Shown in pieces: positions 13,601 to 24,761 of a stretch of 64,000 nt of DNA (position 1 is the first letter of the stretch; each line of letters opens with the position of its first letter). A program made the translations under genes and the position numbers. The stretch comes from Geosiphon pyriformis (lineage: Eukaryota; Glomeromycota; Glomeromycetes; Archaeosporales; Geosiphonaceae), in contig JAAOMT010000134.1 in the NCBI GenBank assembly GCA_016748015.1, positions 435,341-499,340 of the forward strand, in the 5' to 3' direction. Under the pieces are notes generated by a model. That model was not told where the DNA came from. It searched no databases and saw nothing but the letters and a program-made list of their open reading frames with translations.

Positions 13601-16600
13601 GGGAAGAAGCCGTGATTTCAAGATAACTGATGGAAACGGCGGTTGACCACCATGAGAGATTTGTAGATCTTTTGAGGCTTTCACTCACTACGTAACCATG
13701 AGTTGAAGTGATCAATGTCTCTGAGGATACAGACAGATGTTCCGAGACTTGTTTGCTGAGTTCAAAAGATCCATCTTGTTTTTGTGCGGAAATAACCGAT
13801 TGTACCGTGTCGATGGAAGTCTTTGACTGGATGTACGAGATCGCATCGCCTCTTTCTGTTTTTCGTTGTTTACGAATAATTCTGTTTGTAGTTTTCTCCA
13901 ATACGTATTGGCTTGAGACTTTGAGCAACTCGGCCTCCAACTTCGCATTGTTGACTTGAGAGCTAAGCCATTTCAAGGCAGTTTCATAGCTTGTCTTCCA
14001 ATGACTTTCGTGACGGGAAGCGGAAAGTCTAAGGTAATTAAGAGTGACAGCCGTTGTCCACCAAGAGACTTGCGCAGAGTTTTTCAGCTCTTGGCTTACA
14101 GAACCACCTGTACTGATTGAAGAAATCAATGTTTCAGAAGAAGATACCTCAAGTTCTTTGGAAATTGTTTGGCTGAAATTGAAGGACCCTTCGGCTTTTT
14201 GAGAATTCACAATAGATTGTGTAGTTTCAATCGTCGTCTTCGATTCCAAGTGGATAAGGGCAGTGGCACGTTGTTTACGTACAATCTTCTTTGTCGCCCT
14301 ATCCAGGACGAACTTGTGGGCAGTCTCCATAATCTCCTCTTCAAGTTTAGCATTATTTATTTGACCACTCAACCACCTGTTTGCATGCTCATATTTTTCT
14401 TTCCAATAAAGTTCATGTTGAGAAGAGGAAATCTTAAGGTAACTGAGAGTGACAGCGGTAGACCACAAGGATGCTTGCGTTACTGACTTGATGTTTTCGT
14501 TCAAACTGTAAGAATGAATTGAAGCTGTTAATGTTTCATTAGAAGAAATGTCCAATTTTTTAGAGATGACTTCATTCAATTCGAAATGTCCTTCTTCTTT
14601 ATACGATGAGATAATAGATTGAGTTTTTTCAAGAGATTGTGACGTTTGAATGGCAATCTGCGTCAGTCTCGATTGTTTTTTAATAAACGTGGCGGAAGCT
14701 CGTTCAAGTACATAACGATGAGATATCTCGAAGATTTCTTTTTCGAGTTCAGCATTGTTAATCTGCGAACTCAACCACCGTCGAGAACTTTCATAATCCT
14801 TCTTCCAATAGGATTCATCATTGGCGGCTACAATCTGAAGGTAGCTGAGGGTGACGGCGGTGGTCCACCAGGTTTCTTTGGCAGAAGTCTTTAAACGTTC
14901 ACTAACTCCATATGAATGAATTGATGAAACCAATGTTTGTGAGGAGGATACATCAAGTTTCTTGATGATGGTCTCGCTTAGTTCAAAATGTTCTTGTCTC
15001 TTATGATAAGTAAGTATCGATTGGGTTTTTTCGACAGTGTGATAAGTTTGAATAGCGATAATAGCGGTTGTCTGCTGTTGTTGCCGAGCTGAAATTTGTG
15101 TTTTTGATTCATTCACAACACTACTTGATCCAACGGAGTGAGTTTGTGATTGCTGTTGTTCGTGTTTACTAAAAACTGCTGCTGCTGCTGCTGCTGCTGC
15201 GACGGCGTCATGAGTTTGCGATTGCTGATGTTCTTGTTGATCTGAAGTTTGTACTTGATCGAGTAGGTTTTCTTGTTCAATCGATTTACTTTTATTCTGA
15301 ATGTCGGACACGAAACTTTGATCGGCTGTGAAGGCCGATTCATCAACCTGATACCTTTCAACAATAAATTTTTTGGCACTTTCTTGTATCTCCGCTTCCA
15401 ATCGAGCATCACCGTTCAATTGTTTTTGTAACCATTTAGTTGATTTTTCGTAATTCGAGATCCATTCATCTCTATAATCAATGGCGACCAATCTCCAATA
15501 CCAAAGGCTAACTGCGGTGACCCAAACATTAACATGAACCTTGTTGACCTCTTCAGTGGTAAAATAACTCTTGAGATGGGTTGTGAAAGTCTCTGAATTT
15601 TCGAAGCCATAAAAGTTAACAGTGTTGTTGTCCAAAGAATATGCGCCTTCTTCGGACTGGTAGGCGATAAAACGATAAACATAACGAGCAGTAATGATCT
15701 TTCGTGTCACAATCTTGTTGGTGATTGCTTTTGAAAGATTTTTGAAAAAGGGAGATATATTATTAGAAATTGCAAATAAGGAGAGAAACAAAAGTTAATT
15801 CTATACATTAATCCGAGATAAGAAGAATGTAGAGATACCTTTGGTTATGAAGAGTTCTTGTCCTTCCTCAAATTCTGTAACGTTGAATCGGTCTACGATA
15901 AATTTTTTGGTGATTTCGAATAAACGATCTTCAAGATCAATATCATAAACTTCTCGGCTTATCCAATGCTCGCTCTTCTCAATGATTTGAGTCCATTCGC
16001 TACGATGTTTCCAGAATAAGATTTTCAGATGAGTGGTGACTAGAGCAGTTGACCAGACGGATAAATCCAGGCTAAGCAAGCGCTCCTCATGTCCAACATA
16101 TTTCCTGAAACTGGCATCAAGTTCATCTTGAGATTTGAAGTTGAAAAATCGCGCCAGTCTATCGGAGAATTCGAAGGACCCTTGGCTTTCACGTAAACTG
16201 ATGAGGGTGTAAAGGTGGCGAGAGGTTATCGTATCCTTATTGAGGACAAAGCCTTCTTCCCAAGTCACGCCAGTAGCAAAGAATTGAGCGTCGAAATTTA
16301 ATTGTCCTTGCGTATCTTTTCCGGAAACAGATTGGAGATTCACCCAGTGATTTTCTATAACTTTTGCACTATCAAATGATTTATCTTCCAGTTGGATGAT
16401 TAGATCATTGGAGTTGAGCACATAGTAACCAAGTGAGACATCAGAAACGAAAAGACTAGAGTCAAAAATCTCTAGTGTTATTTCCTCGCCAGCATAATGA
16501 ATAGGGACATAATGAACTTCGTCAAACACCGGATTCACAGTTGAATGCACGGCTAGTGTACGAGCAATTTCTTTTGTGTCTCCGCCAAGAACTTTGACAT

Positions 16601-18244
16601 AAGGATCTGTATGACCGTTGAAAAGGCCTTCAGGCTTCTGAAGATTTTTGGCTTGATGCAGTTTAATTTTGATTACTCCAATTACATCATCCTGATCAGG
16701 TAAGGTAACAGGGGCAGCATCAGGAGCGGGAAGATCTTCAACAACGGTATTTAAGGTAGATTTGAAAGATTCATCTTCTCGAATAGTTTTCTCGTCTACT
16801 TGATACCTCTTAATGACGTATTGTCTAGCTGCTTCGTAAACCTCTTTTTCAGTCTGTTCGTCTTTGACTTGTTCCCTAATCCATGTTGAAGATTTTTGAT
16901 AAATGTTTGCCCACTCGCTGCGATGATCTACTAGCACGTAACGGAGATACCAAATCAAAACGGCGGTACTCCAAACGTGAACATTAAGTTGAGCAATTTT
17001 TGAATTGGAAGTAAAGTGAGCGGAGAGATGTTTGTGTGCCTCCTCAGTAGAAGTGAAACCAAGTGACTCTGCCAGCTGGGTATCCAATTCAAATGAGCCT
17101 TGCTTCTTTTGATAGGAGATAAAACGGCGGACGACACGGATGTTTACTTGACGACGGGTAATAATTGTCGTTGTGGTTTTGACTAAATGAACACAATAAT
17201 AATAATCAAACGAGAGATACAAAAAGATTTTGAATGAGTCAATATGATTCATGTAATAATAAAAAGAAATGGAGGAGGGGAGGGAGGAGGAGGAGGAGGA
17301 GGAGGAATTATCGATTATTATTTTTATTTTTTTTTACCTGTAGTGTATAACTTCTCTTCGTGCTCTTTATCTTGGAAACTGGTGATATTGAAGCGTTTGA
17401 TGACATAACTGTTAGAATATGCATACAACTTCTCTTCAATATTAATGTCATTAATGTTTTCGTTTAGCCAAGTTTCACTCTTGGCATGGAAAGTCAACCA
17501 TTCAGACCGATGGGTCCATAGTAATGCTTTCAGGAAAGAAGTGACGAGAACAGTTCCCAATATATCTTCATCCAGGCCGCGTAGACTCTGGTCAGATTGA
17601 AGGTGTACTCGGAAAGACTCGATTAACTCTTGCCTTGAGGAGAAATTGAAAAGCTGTGACAATTGGTCATTCACTTCAAATTCACCATTTGGTCGCTGAA
17701 GAGTAATAATAATATAAAGGTGACTTTTGGAAATAGTGGTGGATGAAATTTCTTGATTCTGAGATCCAGCGAATCCACCCAAGGGTAAGAAATCAGCCGT
17801 GAGCTTCAATTGTCCCTTTTGGGATTTTTGATAAATTAATTTGACCCATTGGTCGAAATGTTTTTCTTGAATACGTCCATCAGCGCGACGAGAAACAAGA
17901 TCTTTTAACTCCAAAGTGTACGTGCCCAGGAGGGTGTGCTTGAAAAATGCATTATAATCGTTAACGGTGAATAGGAATTTTTGCTGAAGGTCGTGAACTG
18001 GTACGTAAAAAACTTCATTCCATCTCGGGTTAAGGTTGTTATACTGAACATTGGTTTCACCATATTGCCAGCCGGAATTTAAATCGGTGATAACAACATA
18101 AGGATCAGAGGCACCACCTGCCCACCAGGAATCGGCTGAAGGCAATTTTCTGGCATTTTCAACGAAAACACGCACGATACCTATTGATTTCGGAGGATCT
18201 ATAATTTATTTTGCAAAAAATCCGTTAAAATCATGTAGTAGTAG

Positions 18245-18321
<77 letters not shown>

Positions 18322-20794
18322 ATTGTTATTGTTGTGATCAGCAATTATCCATTTTTTTTGGTTTGTTTAAATAGTGGCATCTCAGATATATATATATATA
18401 AGAAAAACTCGAATCGCAAATTACCTATTCCTTTTCGAAGAATCAACTTCCTTGGTTTGAAGTCGATTTCAAAACTGTCATCCAATTTCACAGCCTCATC
18501 GTCAACTTTATAGTATTCCTTGGCGTAATTTCGAATAAGTTGGAATGCATCCTGTTCTATTTGAACTTTTGCTTGGAATTGAGCCCAAAGCCAACCATAA
18601 GCTTTTTCGTATTGTTGAATCCACACGTCCTTATGATCAATGGCAACGAAACGATAATAGTGTAGCACCAAGATTGTAACCCACACATGAGTTTCGATGC
18701 CATTCAATTTGGGATTTTCAGAGTTATTCCTGACGATTTGGGTAATTTGTGAAGTTAGATTGTCTGCATTATTGAAAGAAATGATTTGAGCGAGCTCATC
18801 CGTGACAATAAACGCCCCGGACTTTGATTGGTAGGTAAATGATTGTCGAATATGTTGATGAGTTATATTTTGTCTGGTTATACCAGTCGGGACGATATCT
18901 ATATTGTTGTTATTGTTGCAAAATCAATTTAGTTAGGGTTAGGGTTATGGGTTATTATTTTTATAATTATTGATGATGATGATGATGATGATGGGATTTG
19001 AAGGAGGGAGAGGAAAGATTCAGAGAGATATATATATATATTTCCAATTAACTTACAAATATCGGCAGCTTTGATATCGAATCGTGATCGAATAGTTTTT
19101 CTCGCGATAGAAATGATGGCTTCTTCAACCTCCAAATCACCATTGATCTTCTTACTAATGTACTGTTCAGCACGATCGTAAACGGTTGACCAGTCTTTAC
19201 GGTAGGTTCTTAGCAAATATCTTAAAAACCAAAGGACCAGACTTGTTGTCCATAAAGTTTCATCGGTTTTTAAGATTCGCTCCTCTATCTTATGACGTTC
19301 AACATTTTTCTTAAATAGGGCGATCAGTTCATCAGAAGTTCCGTAACCAAATAGTCTTGCCAATTCTTTTGTTGGAGGGAAACTGCCGTTTGTCGCTTGC
19401 AAAGTAATCAGGGTGAAAAGAATGTTGATGTCAAAAGGATTTTTCTTGAGATTGGTGAGGAAATTTGGACCTGGCTCAGGACCATTGACCAAGGGAAAGA
19501 ATCTTGCTTTAAAATGAAGTTGTCCTTGAAGTGACAATTTGGCATTTCTGAAATGTTTTAAAAGAAAGATTGTAAGGAACAAGATTAAAAAAATTGATTT
19601 GCTCAAAAGTAAAACGTTCGGTTTTCCAAGTTTAAGGTCATCAAAATTTCTTTGCAGTGGGTAGGTAGGTAGGTAGGTAGGTAGGTGGGTGGATGGATGG
19701 AAAAACATGCATGCATGCCATTTAAAGATAAATTATTCTGCAATTACTTACATATGAATTCCTTGTTCAGTGCCCTTATAGAAACCTTCCGACACCTCTT
19801 TGACGAGCTCCGTAGTAACTTCAAAAACGGTTGTACCAAGAGTTTTATCTCTTGTAAAAGTGTTTTCATCAAATGCCTCAATTGTGAATTTTTGGCCAAT
19901 ATGCGATATTGGAAGATAGTAAAATTCGTTCCAGACCGGGTTCAAGTCGTTATCGATCGTTTTTGTTCTAATGAGTTGTTCCTTGCGATCCGATCCATAA
20001 ACGACGATATAAGGATCTGATTTGCCTATTTTTGCGATAATTGGGTAGGGAGGTCAATAGCTGTCACTACCACCACCACCACCACCACCACTAAACAAAT
20101 ATTTTATATCATTAAACCATTTGAAATTTACCAGCTCCGGCCCAGTTCTCTACATTTCTCAAATCTTTGGCATTCAATATGTCCAATTTGACGACACCGA
20201 TTGATTTGCCTGTTTAAAGAAAAAAAAAAAAAAAAAAGGTTACTCGATAGTATGTTTGGTGCTGAATTCTCGCGTAAACGCTATGGGACATGTTACCGCG
20301 GTTAACCACAGTAGCAAATGGAGGGGGTTGGTTAAGAGAAGGTGAAAAATTTTACCTGACGAAGGGGTTCCTTGTACACTCACAAGAATCCAATTAGCAG
20401 ACTTATCTTTACCAAAACCTTTGGCAGTAGAGTCAACCAATACCACATTGGAACCTTCTTTGGCGCTTCCTTTCACTTCCAAAACATATTTACTTTGACT
20501 TTGTAAGGCGAAATAGCCGTCTTTGGTAAAAGTCCAACGTTGATTTTGAGCTTGAGTTGAACTTCTCTTGTGGTGAAGAATGGTGCGACTGCCAACTTTT
20601 CCTATAGTATATCGAAAAGAAATTTGTTAGATATTACCACGTGATATAAATTAAAGTTGTAGTGTTCCGCGGATTTTATAAGGGTAACACAGAGAGGTTC
20701 AATGATGATCATTTACGCGACGACAACAGTAGAAAAATAAAAAAAGTCATTGTTCTATCTATCTCACGCATACATACATACATACATACATACA

Positions 20795-20826
<32 letters not shown>

Positions 20827-21129
20827 CACACACACACGGTCAAAAAGTGAAAAGATTAAAAAAAAAAAGGATGAATTACCGTTTTCCACTTCTAAAACGA
20901 AATCAGGATTTCCCTTGTTGATGATCCAACCATTCTCATATCTCCAGAGTTGTGTGGGATCATGAGCGGTCTCACTTTTTTGTCTTTGAAGAGCTATCTT
21001 GGTACCGTCCTTGGGTGCAGTCCAGAAGAAACCTTTTTCCGTGTCAAGGACATAACTCTGGCCAACAGGTGAAGCGGCCGACTTGATATAAAGGTCCCCT
21101 TTGGGGAATTCGATGTTAGAGGATGTCAT
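1..21129 (-). CDS. Giant lectin-C2-helical repeat protein, 3' end outside window
   Basis: Nine exons can be joined in frame: 21129-20880, 20601-20356, 20209-20132, 20025-19752, 19547-19057, 18898-18425, 18180-17338, 17182-15839 and 15727 to beyond base 1. All introns are GT-AG. Intron phases are 1,1,1,2,1,1,1,1. About 6,575 residues lie in the window and the stop is not reached. Order: beta-trefoil lectin (about residues 1-165), C2 (166-280), two helical repeats (300-590), C2 (605-725), repeat, repeat, C2 (about 1045-1150), repeat, then exon 9 with about 33 more repeats. No signal peptide is visible at MTSSNIEFPKGD. The helical repeat (GSFEL near its start, WWTTAVTLAYLK in the middle, KYEEARKYL after it) resembles the C-terminal region of VWA5A/PARP4-like proteins; this is recognition by eye. 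Function unknown. A cytosolic, membrane- or glycan-binding scaffold is my inference. Confidence 0.85.
556..10498 (-). other. Eleven Gly/Ala-rich hydrophobic segments, one per dimer
   Basis: Approximate positions: 556-622, 1545-1610, 2530-2600, 3500-3570, 4527-4590, 5495-5560, 6475-6540, 7462-7525, 8468-8535, 9450-9510 and 10430-10498. A typical copy reads VLGLGLASGVAATIGGLAW and is followed by HSHEEQKAALEKI. Each is about 20 residues, uncharged, with small residues spaced as in GxxxG or glycine-zipper helices. Lys/Arg-rich sequence precedes it and Glu-rich sequence follows. They could be transmembrane or membrane-inserted helices, or buried packing helices; the sequence does not decide. Confidence 0.75.
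10600..15030 (-). repeat. Monomeric array: about 11 tandem helical repeats of about 410 bp
   Basis: The central W-T-T/A-V motif recurs near 10770, 11175, 11580, 11990, 12400, 12820, 13230, 13645, 14058, 14460 and 14860. Each unit is about 400-420 bp (about 137 residues) and contains a GSFEL-like start, the tryptophan helix, a WxxKYExA helix and a LEEEIL segment. Units follow each other directly, with no hydrophobic linker. They are more divergent from one another than those in the dimer array. Confidence 0.85.
15030..15340 (-). other. Gln/Ala-rich low-complexity linker in giant protein
   Basis: Between the first repeat of exon 9 (its WVTAV helix near 15520) and the monomer array, the frame reads through two Gln/His/Ser-rich stretches. 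They flank a pure alanine run encoded by GCA triplets near 15178-15199. The spacing between adjacent repeats here is about 660 bp instead of about 410 bp. The likely role is a flexible spacer. The triplet run may vary in length between strains. Confidence 0.8.
15839..17182 (-). other. Repeat, C2 domain 3, repeat, exon 8
   Basis: The exon opens with a helical repeat (YQKKQGSFELDTQLAESL, VWSTAVLIWYLRYVL). A C2 domain follows (IGVIKIKLHQAKNLQ, HTDPYVKVLGGD, NPVFDEVHYVPIHY, SLGYYVLNSNDL). It closes with another repeat (LRESQGSFEFSDRLARFF, VWSTALVTTHLKILFW, SEWTQIIEKSEHWI). Both ends are phase 1. An in-frame Met lies upstream inside intron 7, but the acceptor at 17184-17183 joins cleanly to exon 7, so this is an internal exon and not a separate gene. 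Confidence 0.8.
17338..18180 (-). other. C2 domain 2 plus helical repeat, exon 7
   Basis: A C2 domain starts at IVRVFVENARKLPSADSWW. It carries the ASDPYVVITDL loop and NPRWNEVFYVPVHDLQQ, and ends near LLGTYTLELKDLV. It is followed by a helical repeat with LQRPNGEFEVNDQLSQLF, LGTVLVTSFLKALLW and a SEWLTFHAKSETWL helix. The exon enters and leaves in phase 1, so it could be duplicated or moved without breaking frame. Confidence 0.8.
18243..18332. repeat. ATT/GTT compound microsatellite in intron 6 of the giant gene
   Basis: About a dozen ATT triplets pass directly into about a dozen GTT triplets, inside intron 6 (18424-18181). Other introns of this gene hold GAT (near 18971-18992), GTAG (19658-19690) and GGA (about 17270-17306) runs. 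Confidence 0.95.
18425..19547 (-). other. First two helical repeats, exons 5-6
   Basis: Exon 5 shows LITLQATNGSFPPTKELARL, then LWTTSLVLWFLRYLL, then a KDWSTVYDRAEQYI helix. Exon 6 shows the same order with YQSKSGAFIVTDELAQI, VWVTILVLHYYRF and a DVWIQQYEKAYGWL helix. The N-terminal copies are more divergent from each other than the copies in exon 9. The LQxxxGSF motif followed by a W-T-T/A helix is what suggests relationship to the C-terminal region of VWA5A-like proteins. Confidence 0.65.
19752..20209 (-). other. C2 domain 1 of giant protein, exons 3-4
   Basis: The segment begins IGVVKLDILNAKDLRNVENW and continues after intron 3 with KSDPYIVVYG, then NPVWNEFYYLPI and a late LGTTVFEV. These are the usual C2 landmarks: first strand, SDPYV loop, and the NPVWNE turn. 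C2 domains bind phospholipids, often with calcium. The gene has two more copies (exons 7 and 8), so membrane contact is likely a main feature of the protein. Confidence 0.85.
20356..21129 (-). other. Ricin-B-type beta-trefoil domain, exons 1-2
   Basis: Exon 1 (21129-20880) and exon 2 (20601-20356) encode about 165 residues. They contain internally similar stretches: YVLDTEKGFFWTAPKDG, FVLEVENG, YVLEVKGSAKEGSNVVL, and the tryptophan motifs LWRYENGWI and NQRWTFTKDGYF. This threefold pattern of aromatic-rich strands is typical of fungal ricin-B-like lectin domains that bind sugars. No enzyme domain accompanies it, so there is no reason to read it as a toxin. Intron 1 holds a CATA microsatellite. 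Confidence 0.75.
20769..20824. repeat. CATA microsatellite in intron 1 of the giant gene
   Basis: A pure tetranucleotide run of catacata type, followed by a short CA run. It lies wholly inside intron 1 (20879-20602). Confidence 0.95.
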
Positions 21130-22361
21130 TATTCGTGGGCGCGTTTAAACGTGAATCGTTCAGAAAAAAACCTAAAAGAAACAAAAAAAGAATAAAGAGA
21201 AAAGAGACGAAAATGCCTCTTTTTTGAAAAAAATTAGAAAAACAAAAACACCCTCCGAAATACAAAGTTTCCGGTGCGAAAGGCCACTAAAGACGCGATC
21301 CTTGACGGTTTTTATACTGTTACTATTGTCACTTAGTATGATAGATCAAAAAACTGGTAATTGGTCGTACCATAATTACAGGTTTAACAAGGTAATTTGC
21401 TAAATTTTTTCCCAGGAGGCAAACAAAGAAACCAACAATTCTGTTATAATGGTTTAGTATTAATCTCAATAAGAGCACGCGTATCCTGGGAAATTTCGGT
21501 TGACAATCTAATCATTTCGGCTGGGAATCACGGATAAGAGGGATCGATCAATAAATCAATAAATAAATAAATCAATCTCAATATTTACCAGAGCGAGAAG
21601 CTCCCCAAGCTGTAACGAGACACGAAAAAAAAGTTGTATACATCAAAAATGAAGAAAAGTATAAGCCGGGCAGGGCATTGAGACAATGAGAAAGTCATTC
21701 AATCAATCAATCAATCAATCAATCAAATCATATTACACCGAAAATTTCAATGTTCTATAAATTTTTTATTTTTTTAAATCAAAAACTTGCGCGCGGCACT
21801 GAACAGGTATTAAAAAAATAGATATTGTTAAATTGTTTGGCGTATCTCATTAGCCGTGTGAGGTTGTTATCCTATCAGTTTTTTTGTTCAACAGAATCGT
21901 AGAAAAAGTTGCATCCCATCCCGAGGATTGAGAATTTTTTACTGGAAATCATTTCTTTTTTAAGGAATATTGTAAAACGAGTATTTAACTATTTAGAGTC
22001 TAGCTCCTAGCTAATGCGGATAGGATGTTTTAGGTTCTAGGCTTGACAAAAGTGGATAGACATTTGAGAAACAGGTCGGAGAAAGTCAAAAAAATAGAGT
22101 TGAATAAATTTTAAAATTGGGATAACCACCAGTCATAAGTGAGAATTAGAAATTAAATTATCTTTTTCTTATTTTTTAGGGTGACAAAAAAATTTTGGGA
22201 ACCTGATTTTTTTTTATTTTTAACTTGTTGAATCCAGTTAATCTCACGGTTAAAGGAAAATTCGTAATTTTCTTCTTTTGACCAATGAAAAGGTAGTTTA
22301 ATTAAACCTCTTTAGGCTTTGAAATTCTCACTAAAAGAAATCTCGTTTCGATCAGGATCTG

Positions 22362-22433
<72 letters not shown>

Positions 22434-22817
22434 CGAAAATGATATTTTTTTCACTTTTTACATACACTGTCGTTTGAAATTTCAACTTCAAAAATTTGTG
22501 ACAAAAATTATTAATTTCACACATCTTAAAAGAAAACCTATGATTTTTGATCCTTTCGTACTTACTCGGAGAGATTTTTATTAAAAGCCCTCTTTTTTTG
22601 ATTGGGGAATTCTAATCACAATGACTTTTTGATTATTATTATTATTATTATTATTATTTGTTTCTTATCAATTGGCACATACACACACACACACACACAT
22701 ACACCCAAGCGTTATTTAATAATTACATAACCCCTTTTTGTGTTTTCTAGATACTGATTCTTCTTTAAATTTCTGTGGCTTTCCATCCAATGATCTCTTA
22801 TAATCTAAAGTGATTGC

Positions 22818-22855
<38 letters not shown>

Positions 22856-24346
22856 CATTGATTTACTCGACCACCCAAAAGATTTCGTTAAATTAAAAAC
22901 CTTATGTCCTAAGTAAATCCTGTTGATTGTCGGCGATGATATACTGATTTATTTTTTCGGTGATGAGATTTTTAGAAGTGATCAATCTTTCATCAATTGG
23001 GCAAACGATAAATTTGTGACACGAAGTCTAAACACACAAAGTAAAAGCCTAAAACACATAAACAAGTACCGAGAATTCACACGTCGATTACGAGAAAAAA
23101 GCATGTGCGTGACACCACACATACTTTCTCCAAGCATCTTAATTTTAATAAAGATTTTCCTGTTCTTTTTTTTATATTTTAAAAAAAAAGAGTTGTCTTT
23201 TTTGATATCGTTCTACACTATGCAGATTTTTTTACCTTTGAAATGGCTTAGTGATCGAGTTTATTTTGATTAGATTTTCTCGGGTTTTAAGCCAAAAGAA
23301 ATTTGAGTCTACATAATATTTTTGAACCTTTTTTTTTCATTTTTCATTTTTCATTCGGTGCATTAGAAAAATTGGGGGAAACCATTTAAAATCCATCATC
23401 ATCATCATCATTATCAACATAACTACATTCACGCATGCTAATTTTTTGTTTTTGAAAATTTTCACCAATTTTGGCAATTCAAATATCAGTTTATCCCTAA
23501 ATTAGTGAAAATCTTGAAGTTTCCTTTGCATTCTCACGAATAAAAATGTTTAAAGTTACACACAAATTTTTAAAGTTTAAACATCTGCAGGTTATATTTT
23601 AAATCTTGATCATAGATTCATTTGGATCGAGATCATCCTTATCTTTAAAAGATTAGGAGTTAACTTTGAACTTTTAAACAATCAAGTTTTTTCATTTGCA
23701 ATTCCTATCAATATATATATATATATATATATATTTATTTAGGGTGATTATTTCCAACGTTTTATTGGAATTTCTTGGCATTTATTAAAATTAAAAAAAA
23801 ATAATAATTACAAATCAATGATAAAAAAATTTTTTTTTTTCATGTTTTCCTTTGATTTATCAATTTAAAAAACTTTAATGATGTTGATTTTTTGCATGAA
23901 ATAATTTTAAAAAAAAAATGTAAAATTCTTCTTTTCAAAGATAATTTATAAAGACAGGGAGAAAACAACTATATTTATTTGTAAATAATGACAAAAGTTA
24001 TTTTTGACTGGCACGAAGTGATTGGTTACATGTAAAAAAATATATATAAGTATATATTATTTAATTGTATTTTCTTTAAAATTGATATTGTTGATTTCGG
24101 TAAAAAAATTTAATCAATCTTTTTGACCAGTAATAAGAAGTAACAAGGTTATCAACATTATTCATGATATTTTTAGTTATTTATTTATTTATTATAATAT
24201 TATTTTAAAAATTTTTCTTTAAAATTCGATTGTATAGATTTTAAAACGTATCAGTGTTTTTTTTAACCTTTTGAAAACTTTGAATTTACAAATTTTATTA
24301 TTGTGTACCAAAGAAGGTTGACAGAACAAAGGAGTATAAAATTTCT

Positions 24347-24395
<49 letters not shown>

Positions 24396-24552
24396 AATGT
24401 TTTTTTTTTATTGAAATGATATGTGGAATCTTAAATTACATATGTTTCGTTTGAATCAAAAAAAAATTTTAAACACATATAATACAATATAAAATATCCC
24501 AATATTATAATAGAAAAAAAATAATAATAAAATTCGAAATCTAGTACTTTTT
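21130..24552. other. Spacer between giant gene and lipase; no gene seen
   Basis: This holds the presumed promoter of the giant gene (just right of 21129) and the 3' side of the lipase gene. I found no convincing coding sequence. The short open frames are AT-rich and resemble no family. Simple repeats: TCAA (21700-21725), CT (22362-22431), ATT (22632-22660 and 22822-22855), CA (22681-22700), TA (23711-23734) and GAT (24347-24393). Confidence 0.7.
22362..22431. repeat. CT dinucleotide microsatellite
   Basis: About 70 bases of almost pure CT, with one CTTT interruption near the left end. On the minus strand this gives a spurious Arg-Glu repeat open frame. Confidence 0.97.
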
Positions 24553-24709
24553 TTAACAATCATGAACGGTGACACCAAAATATGGACCATCATGATGGGA
24601 TTGGAAAGTTTGTTCAAAGAATGGGATTGAGTTTGAACATTCCTAGAAATAAAGAAAAAACTTTTAGGATTAGTAATTCAAATCATTTTTTAATCTCAGA
24701 TCTCAAATT

Positions 24710-24761
<52 letters not shown>

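Noticed and set aside
1-15727. CRISPR-like array, because of regular repeats
   Set aside because: The repeats are diverged, about 410 or 985 bp long and protein-coding; nothing resembles short identical repeats with spacers.
16955-17252. Met at 17252 as start of a separate C2 protein
   Set aside because: It lies in intron 7; the acceptor downstream joins exon 7 in phase and continues the repeat architecture.
20356-21129. Ricin-like toxin gene
   Set aside because: Only the sugar-binding beta-trefoil type is present; there is no N-glycosidase domain or secretion signal.
22312-22524. Open frame with long Arg-Glu repeat
   Set aside because: It is only the translation of a CT microsatellite; the flanks do not look coding.
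22923-23273. Possible small gene, plus strand
   Set aside because: Biased AT-rich composition, no recognisable motif, no splice support, and the start codon is not ATG.
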